Origin: Baffinella frigidus
Lineage: Eukaryota; Cryptophyceae; Cryptomonadales; Baffinellaceae
NCBI GenBank assembly: GCA_026770585.1
Contig: MU646963.1
Location: forward strand, 200,741 to 211,199
Direction: 5' to 3'
DNA: 10,459 nt
The position numbers were made by a program, and so were the translations under genes. Of this stretch, positions 5,735 through 10,459 are shown one piece after another; positions within the stretch are counted from its first letter, which is position 1, and the number at the start of each line of letters is the position of its first letter. The notes under the pieces are model-generated. The model worked only from the letters and a program-made list of their open reading frames with translations, was not told the origin of the DNA and ran no database searches.

Positions 5735-5843
5735 TATACCTTTTAAAAGTGGCGTGTAGGCTCATACACCCTACCGAAGGTCCCTAGGACCTGCCTAGGA
5801 CCTGTTGGCGGTTAATTTTGACCACCTCGCGACTTGAGGGATA
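5735..5843 (+). mobile_element. MITE-like element E
   Basis: The left tip is decayed (TATACCTTTTAAAAGTGGCG) and the right tip intact (GCGACTTGAGGGATA). The interior GTAGGCTCATACACCCTACC, CCCTAGGACCTGCCTAGGAC and TTGGCGG is nearly that of element A. The right-hand hairpin pairs GGCGGT with ACCACC (one mismatch) around TAATTTTG. It lies between the two copies of the diverged duplicated segment. Confidence 0.75.
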
Positions 5844-5850
5844 AATTGTA

Positions 5851-6127
5851 TTGGTAGATTTACAATGGGAAATTTAGGGACGTGATTTTCACCACCTTTT
5901 TCATTTTTGGACACTCCAACAACACTCCAACAAACTCCGTAACGACAGAAAGGACTTAGCAAGTTTATTGTTTTTCAAACCTTAGAGAAAGTCCATATGC
6001 CTATTGTTTCTGCGACTTATGTGTAGCATTAGACCCCATGCAGCGACTATCCGACCGAGGACAGCCCACCATTTTCATACACAATAAAAAAAGTCTAGAA
6101 ATACCCCTTCGTCACCAGGTGCCCCTC
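5851..6127 (+). repeat. Diverged duplicated segment, copy 2 (without D)
   Basis: Second copy of the segment at 5357-5718, sharing the ordered blocks listed there. Where copy 1 carries element D this copy has TTGTTTTTCAAACC and about 20 more bases. It contains an internal short duplication (ACACTCCAAC-AACACTCCAAC, about 5910-5932). A 71-residue frame overlaps its end but shows no motif. Confidence 0.7.
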
Positions 6128-6147
6128 ATACCCAATTGCCCCTCATA

Positions 6148-6456
6148 TCCTTTAGGTCCTTTAGGTTTTAATTTCTCCCAACATATGCCAACGACACGCC
6201 CTTCCGTAGAATGGACTGCAGAGAATGCATTTTTGCTTTCGGATCGCATTTAGCTCTCCAGTGCAGAGGCTCGTGAAGAGGGGATAGAGGGTGGCTCTCT
6301 TGGGGTGTGTAAAGGTATGCGATATCGCTCCCATGCTCACACACACACCGAACCCAAGTCAGCCTTTATGAGGCTTAAGGTATCCCATGGTTGAAGTATA
6401 AAAGCTCCAACCACGGATACCCCACAAGGTGAGGGGTGTTGTGTGTGGGGGTGAGA
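6148..6456 (+). repeat. ~300-bp satellite unit, copy I
   Basis: Ordered blocks: TCCTTTAGG repeats; CTCCCAACATATGCCAACGA; CACGCCCTTCCGTAGAA; TTTTTGCTTTCGGATCGC; CTCTCCAGTGCAGAGGCTCG; GAACCCAAGTCAGCC; GGTATCCCATGGTTGAAG; TATAAAAGCTCC; CCACGGATACCCCACAAGG. All recur in copies II and III in the same order. No open frame is conserved among the copies, so the unit is not a gene family on this evidence. Confidence 0.85.
6397..6404 (+). promoter_or_regulatory. TATA-box-like motif in satellite copy I
   Basis: TATAAAAG in GGTTGAAGTATAAAAGCTCC. The same 20 bases are present in copy III (motif at 7947-7954), while copy II has GTGTAAGG at this place. No transcript or downstream gene is visible, so promoter function is only a possibility. 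Confidence 0.3.
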
Positions 6457-6715
6457 TGAGACAGATGTCAAACCAAACGCATGTAGAGGTTTCCCCCAAT
6501 GTACGGAAGTCAGCGAGCGAGAGAGTGAGAGAGGTGGATGTGCAAGGATTTCCCCCAGGTTACACAGTGGGGGGAGGTGTTCAAAGTCACGGATTTTGCC
6601 TGTCGATCGGATTTTGCCTGTCGAGATCGGGGATTTTGAAAATCCGGGAAACAGCGTTAGCACTGTCAAACACCGACCCATTATAGTGCCCACCCGCATT
6701 AGCGTTCACGCGTGA
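6457..6715. other. No recognised gene; short repeats
   Basis: An 18-bp tandem duplication, CGGATTTTGCCTGTCGA(T/G), lies at 6590-6607 and 6608-6625. A palindrome GGATTTT-G-AAAATCC follows at 6631-6645. The part around 6466-6510 is distantly similar to 7300-7360. A single ACGCGT lies at 6708-6713. Confidence 0.5.
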
Positions 6716-6797
6716 CGTTAGGGGTTAGAGGTTAGGGGTTAGGTGTTAGGTATTAGGTGTTAGGGGGTAGGGGTTAGGGGGTAGGGGTTAGGGGCAA
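6716..6797 (+). repeat. GTTAGGG-variant telomere-like array (G strand)
   Basis: Eleven or so 7-bp units: mostly GTTAGGG, with GTTAGAG, GTTAGGT, ATTAGGT and GGTAGGG variants. The G-rich strand is on +, opposite to the arrays at 923-1100 and 10223-10459. The runs of GGG could support G-quadruplexes on the + strand. Confidence 0.85.
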
Positions 6798-6799
6798 GT

Positions 6800-6875
6800 C
6801 ACACGCGTCAGAGCCAATCCACACGCGTTAGAGCTCACCCACTCGCGTCAATGCCTACCCACACGCTTCAGTTAG
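6800..6875 (+). repeat. 20-bp minisatellite with ACGCGT
   Basis: Units start CACACGCGTCAGAGCCAATC (6800), CACACGCGTTAGAGCTCACC (6820), CACTCGCGTCAATGCCTACC (6840) and CACACGCTTCAG (6860, partial). Two units carry a complete ACGCGT (6803-6808 and 6823-6828), the MluI-box motif known from cell-cycle promoters in yeast. Here it is probably incidental. Confidence 0.85.
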
Positions 6876-6912
6876 TGTTTAGTGTTTAGTGTTTAGTGTT
6901 TAGCGTTCAGTG
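6871..6912 (+). repeat. TTTAGTG 7-bp array
   Basis: Six 7-bp units (GTTAGTG, three TTTAGTG, TTTAGCG, TTCAGTG). The unit is one base from TTTAGGG, so it is probably a diverged and re-amplified telomere-like repeat in G-strand polarity. Confidence 0.9.
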
Positions 6913-6933
6913 CAACTTGAGAATAGTCGGTCG

Positions 6934-7240
6934 TCCTTTAGGTTTTAAATGCTCCCAACGTATGCCAACGACACGTCGTTCCGTAAAAGGGATCTGCAGG
7001 GACAGCATGTTTGCTTTCGGATCGCGTTTCGCTCTCCAGTGCAGAGGCTCGTGAAGAGGGGATAAAGGGTGGCTCTGTTGGGGTGTTTGAGGCTACCCAT
7101 GGGGCGCGCGCTCGCCCACGCACCGAACCCAAGTCAGCCTTTTTGAGGCACATGGTATCCCACGGTTGAAGTGTAAGGGCTCCACGGATACCTCACAAGG
7201 TGAGGTGGGTTGTGTGGGGATTGTGTGGGGGATGTGAGGT
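6934..7240 (+). repeat. ~300-bp satellite unit, copy II
   Basis: Same ordered blocks as copy I, starting TCCTTTAGGTTTTAAATGCT. It differs most around the TATA-like block (GTGTAAGGGCTCC) and in a CGCGCGCTCGCC segment near 7105. It merges into a G/T-rich tail and a 56-bp-spaced duplicate at 7231 and 7287. Confidence 0.85.
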
Positions 7241-7320
7241 TAGATCAGCCAGACACAAAAGATGAAAGGAGATAAAATGTGGTGGCGATGTGAGGTGAGA
7301 TCAGCCAGACACCGAAGATG
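7231..7320 (+). repeat. 56-bp-period duplication
   Basis: GATGTGAGGT followed by AGATCAGCCAGACAC and AAGATG at 7231-7264 and again at 7287-7320, with a few substitutions. It lies at the right edge of satellite copy II. Confidence 0.85.
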
Positions 7321-7566
7321 GTTGTGTAGGGGGTTTCTGTAATGTACATAAGTCCATAGAGTCAGGGGCAAGCCTAGCATGAGTTATCCTATTGTGTCCC
7401 GCAGTGTCAGTGTGATTCAGCAGATTTAAGTCCAACCCAATGTCAGAGATCAACAATACAAGTTAGCAAAACAACGAGTGTATCAGTGATCCCCCGCCTT
7501 TCAATAAGGTTCCTGTCACTCGTCATCCCCGCTTGTTGTCCACGTTTAGGCTACTGACCCGAGTGA
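7321..7566. other. No recognised gene
   Basis: Unique-looking spacer between satellite copies II and III. I see no conserved frame, hairpin or repeat of note apart from weak similarity of its first 40 bases to 6480-6510. Confidence 0.4.
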
Positions 7567-7997
7567 GTCCTTTAGGTCCTTTAGGGTTTAAATGCTCCCA
7601 ACATAGCCCAACGACACGCCCTTCCGTACTTTAGGTCCTTTAGGTCCTTTAGGTTTTGATTTCTCCCAACATGGCCCAACGACACGCCTTTCCGTAGGTC
7701 CTTTAGGTCGTTGAGGTTTTAATTTCGCCCAACATATGCCAACGACACGCCGTTCCGTAGAAGGGATCTGCAGAGAAAGCATTTTTGCTTTCGGATCGCG
7801 TTTAGCTCTCCAGTGCAGAAGCTCGTGAAAAGGGGATACAGGGTGGTTCTGTTGGGGTGTTTGAGTTAGGCCAATGAGGCACAGGCTCGCACACACACCG
7901 AACCCAAGTCAGCCATCATGAGGCTCATGGTATCCCATGGTTGAAGTATAAAAGCTCCAGCCACGGATACCCCACAAGGTGGGAGGGATTATGGGGG
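7567..7997 (+). repeat. Satellite unit, copy III, with triplicated head
   Basis: The head (TTTAGG run, CCCAACAT, CCAACGACACGCC, TTCCGTA) is present three times: 7568-7628, 7629-7696 and 7697-7759. The rest of the unit follows once. TATAAAAG at 7947-7954 is intact and its 20-nt context equals copy I. The extra TCCTTTAGG units resemble TTTAGGG, so head amplification may have been seeded by slippage in the telomere-like 9-mers. Confidence 0.85.
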
Positions 7998-8400
7998 GCC
8001 TGAAGGTACACCTGTGGACGCGGACGGAGATCGAACCGAACCGGCTCTCGGTCAGGATCGGGCCGAAGATCCCTGGGCACTCTTTCGTTGATTCCGTGTT
8101 GATTAAACAGGATTGTCGGTGTCAGCCCATGCCGTCCCCAAGCTAGGATCGGGTCTGCCGTACTTCCAAATAAAGCATTGGGCTCCGCCCGCTGTGGTTG
8201 CAGGGGCCGCTCCCGAGGTTTTTTGGGAAACCCCGTTTTTGATCATACAAGCAGGGCTTGGCGAATCAGAAACGTTCTCCCCCTACTTGATCTCATAAAT
8301 GTCCTGACACGCGCGCAACCGAGAGGCCATCGGGCGCGCCACCCCCCCCCTCCCTGTTCAACTCCACTCGGTCGGAAGGCCCGCTGTAATGCGCCTTCCC
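7998..8400. other. No recognised gene
   Basis: Short repeated words (AGGATCGGG near 8053 and 8147) and an AATAAA at 8169-8174 are present, but there is no convincing coding frame. The frames across 8113-8513 run into the C-rich minisatellite and are low-complexity. Confidence 0.4.
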
Positions 8401-8545
8401 ACCAGCGTCCGCGCCCACCCCCCCTCACACACACCAGCGTCCGTCTTCCCTCCCCCACACACACCAGCGTCCGTTCTCCCCCCCCCACACACACCAGCGT
8501 CCGTCTTTGTTGATTTCGTCCCTCCCCCACACACACCAGGGTGCC
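8401..8545 (+). repeat. C-rich ~30-bp minisatellite
   Basis: ACCAGCGTCCG begins at 8401, 8433, 8463 and 8493, with a final ACCAGGGTGCC at 8535, giving spacings of 32, 30, 30 and 42. Units are joined by CCTCCCCCACACACAC. The fourth interval contains an inserted TTGTTGATTTCG. Confidence 0.9.
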
Positions 8546-8719
8546 TTTGGAGGCAGGGGGAAAACAAGGTTTACTAAATTGTTAAACACGACCGCTGTAC
8601 GCCAGGTGAACAGGTGGGACGAGACGTGAAGGCTCTAGTAGCCCAGAACCACCCAGAGGGTGGAGAAAAAACAGTCAAGATCCTTTGCTGGTCCCGAGGC
8701 GGGCCCAACCCCTCAGAAA

Positions 8720-8742
8720 AAAAATCCCCCCGGGGGATTTTT
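8720..8742. other. AAAAATCCCCC palindrome upstream of the gene
   Basis: AAAAATCCCCC (8720-8730), a single C, then GGGGGATTTTT (8732-8742): an 11-bp perfect stem about 200 bp upstream of the start codon at 8940. It could be in the promoter or 5' leader. On either strand it would make a stable hairpin. Confidence 0.85.
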
Positions 8743-8747
8743 CCCAG

Positions 8748-8797
8748 CTGGACGCACCTGGACGCATTTGCACCCACCTGGACGCATCTGGACGCAT
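8748..8797 (+). repeat. 10-bp minisatellite CTGGACGCAT
   Basis: Five units: CTGGACGCAC, CTGGACGCAT, TTGCACCCAC, CTGGACGCAT, CTGGACGCAT. They lie between the palindrome and the start codon. The frame of the gene is open across them, but the translation is repetitive, so I place the start downstream. Confidence 0.9.
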
Positions 8798-8939
8798 CTG
8801 GCTTGGGGGAAAAGTGCCCTCGGAAGGAGTGCCGGTTTTGAGACAGGCTGAGGCGTGTGGAGGCAGTGTGAGGAGCCTGGAGCCGTCTGAGTTGTGTGGC
8901 GGCGACGGACTTCGATTCGGTTGGGCGGGCAGGCACACC

Positions 8940-10203
8940 ATGATGAAGTTTCTCTGCGTGTTGGTTCTGCTGGTTCTGGTAACTCACGGCGAGGAGGAGC
9001 GAGCTGTGTCTGCGTCGGCCGCTGAATTCGGAGATGTTGACGGCCCCGCCGCCGCCCTCGAAATAATTCTGCTCTTTCCTTCCGAGGAGTACGTCGTGAC
9101 GTCCTCGAAATTCTTGGTTGAAGTCCTGTTGCGCTGCTCTCCGCGTGCGCGAGACTGCTCTGCTTCTCAGGCGTGTCTGCCTTCCACCCGAGCCCGTGTG
9201 GAGCACTGCTCTCATCTTGAAAAAACAGTAACTATTTGGGTCAACGGGGTCCAGCTCGGGGAAAAGAGAACACACAAGGTGGAGAGGTTCTTGGTGGCTG
9301 GCATCCCGGACGGTGAAAACGAACTCACGGTGCAAGTCGAAATGGAAAGCTTTCCAACTCAATCACTCTCAACTTGGTTCGATGTGAATGCCTCCTCGCC
9401 GCCGTATGGTCATGACGTGAGCCTGACTGCGTGTGCAAAAAAGGAGCTCCGAAGGAGCTATTTCGGGCGTGAGGAGGAACGCGTTGCGGGGGATACTCTT
9501 TGGGAGGACTCAGGCTGCAGTCGCGGAGCCAACTGCTCGGCGCATGGAAAATGTTTCAGGGATGTGTGTCTCTGCGACGCTGACTTTGTGGGCGATTTCT
9601 GTGAGGTCGATCTTCGTGCATACTTTCGTCCCCCCAAGGAGCATTTGCCAGCGCACGATCCCGGAATGGACCGTCGCACGTGCGTGAGGAATCATCGCTG
9701 GACCACGGAGGCGGAAGCGTTTCGGGAGAGTTTGACAGACATCTACGAGGGTCGGAGCTCGGCAGCGGGAAAGGGGGAGGCAGCAGAGGTGTTTGAGAAC
9801 CAAATCTATGACTCAGGGTTGGGAGCGCAGCTTCTCTTCGCGAGCACAGCACTGATCCATTCGATGCGGTCCGGACGGGCAGCACGGTGGACAGCTGCCG
9901 ACCATGTGTTCACACACTTCAGAAGCTGCGGCAGCATGGGCCCCTCCGATCCGATGTTCGAATGCTTCTTCCTCCCCCTCTACCCCGACAACGGCGAGCT
10001 CTGCAGGGCGCGCTCCGAAGCTGTGCCGCGGGGGCGCTTCAACGAGGCACTGGACGCGTTCCCAGCACTGGGTTCGTTCTTGCTGCTCGCGGAAGTGATG
10101 GCAGCGCTGACTCGACCGACGTTGCGCCTCGCAGCCTCTCTGCGACGCCTGAAGCAGGCTGTCGCCTTCCGCCCGGGGATGCTCGCACTGCACGTCAGAG
10201 GAG
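8940..10203 (+). CDS. EGF-containing fucosyltransferase-like protein, first exon (partial)
   Basis: Likely a secretory-pathway glycosyltransferase. The 421 complete codons show: a signal peptide (residues 1-17, MMKFLCVLVLLVLVTHG); a probable beta-sandwich region (about 40-150, with VTIWVNGVQLG and GIPDGENELTVQVE); an EGF-like module (192-222, six cysteines 193/199/205/210/212/221 with EGF spacing); and the start of a GT-B transferase domain. In the last, YDSGLGAQL (290-298) resembles the GxGxQ segment, and LALHVRG (415-421) the HxRRxD donor-binding motif, of GT23/O-fucosyltransferase families. N150 and N198 are N-glycosylation sequons. The start is chosen at 8940 because ACC-ATG has a good Kozak context and precedes the hydrophobic core; the frame is also open back to 8685. 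Splicing at GAG-GTGCG (10203/10204) would leave a phase-1 G, allowing HVRGD after joining. Unspliced, the frame runs through CCCTAAA repeats to TAA (10263-10265). The acceptor-side half is outside the window. Substrate is unproven; secretion and coding status are well supported. Confidence 0.78.
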
Positions 10204-10222
10204 GTGCGCCCTGCTTACCCTG
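10204..10222 (+). other. Putative 5' splice donor and intron start
   Basis: AG-GTGCG follows the HVRG codons. Coding-like sequence stops here and telomere-like repeats begin at 10223. The donor is inferred from the protein motif, not from a transcript. Confidence 0.55.
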
Positions 10223-10459
10223 CACCCTAAACCCTAAACCCTACGCCCCAACCCCTAGACCGTAAACCCGAACCCCTTAAACCTAAACCCTCAAGCCTCA
10301 ACCCTCAAGCCCAAACCCTAAACCCTAAAACCTAAACACCCTAAACCCTAAACCCTAAACCCTAAACCCTAAACCCTAAACCCTAAACCCTAAACCCTAC
10401 CCTAAACCCTAAACCCTAAACCCTAAACCCTAAACCCTAAACCCTAAACCCTAAACCCT
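10223..10459 (+). repeat. CCCTAAA telomere-like array at window edge
   Basis: Degenerate units (CCCCAAC, CCTAGAC, CCCGAAC, CCTCAAG) at 10223-10338 pass into near-perfect CCCTAAA units to the last base, with one unit lacking AA near 10399. With the C-rich strand on +, the polarity is that of a left chromosome end, so the array is interstitial, intronic or an assembly junction rather than a telomere capping this side. Confidence 0.92.

Noticed and set aside
6803-6828. ACGCGT motifs as MluI cell-cycle boxes
   Set aside because: They are part of a decaying 20-bp minisatellite and not placed before a gene.
8574-9362. 262-residue antisense open frame
   Set aside because: It overlaps the well-supported + strand exon, crosses minisatellite and palindrome, and shows no domain. 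It is a shadow of the GC-rich sense codons.
10223-10459. True telomere of this chromosome end
   Set aside because: The strand polarity is reversed relative to a right-hand telomere (CCCTAAA instead of TTTAGGG).

Overview
The window looks like repeat-rich nuclear DNA from a eukaryote, probably an alga or other protist. Evidence: CCCTAAA/TTTAGGG-type telomere-like arrays, CAG/GT splice-like boundaries, CT/GA and other simple repeats, several families of small palindromic elements, and one intron-containing gene for a secreted or Golgi protein. TTTAGGG repeats occur in plants, many green algae, cryptophytes and dinoflagellates. An EGF module joined to a fucosyltransferase-like domain would suit a secondary alga such as a cryptophyte, but the species cannot be fixed from this sequence.

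Layout. 1-920: tandem 200-bp units carrying three palindromes in a row. 923-1100: degenerate CCCTAAA array. 1107-2080: short tandem repeats and hairpins. 2082-2186: a ~105-bp element (A) with terminal inverted repeats TATCCCTCAAGTGGC; relatives B and C (4774-4997) abut each other, D (5456-5585) is inverted, and E lies at 5735-5843. 2576-4525: a CT-rich tract, repeated 30-codon exon-like blocks with splice-site-like edges, several strong inverted repeats, a candidate last exon ending at 4359, and a GA-rich tract complementary to the CT tract. 5357-6127: a diverged duplicated segment, one copy of which carries element D. 6148-7997: three dispersed ~300-bp satellite units, two with an intact TATAAAAG, separated by G-strand telomere-like arrays and a 20-bp minisatellite. 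8401-8797: C-rich and 10-bp minisatellites plus a strong palindrome.

The only confident protein gene starts at 8940 on the + strand. It has a signal peptide, a probable beta-sandwich region, an EGF-like module and the first part of a GT23/O-fucosyltransferase-like domain. Its open exon reaches the HVR-G motif and meets a splice donor at 10203/10204. The presumed intron is made of CCCTAAA repeats that run to the window edge, so the rest of the gene lies outside. The array has the wrong polarity to be the telomere of this chromosome end.

The most unusual items are: a 30-codon block whose two best copies differ only at synonymous sites; paired compensatory changes in a hairpin shared by elements A, B and E; and the triple palindrome of the 200-bp units. 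No rRNA, tRNA, CRISPR array or autonomous transposase was recognised.
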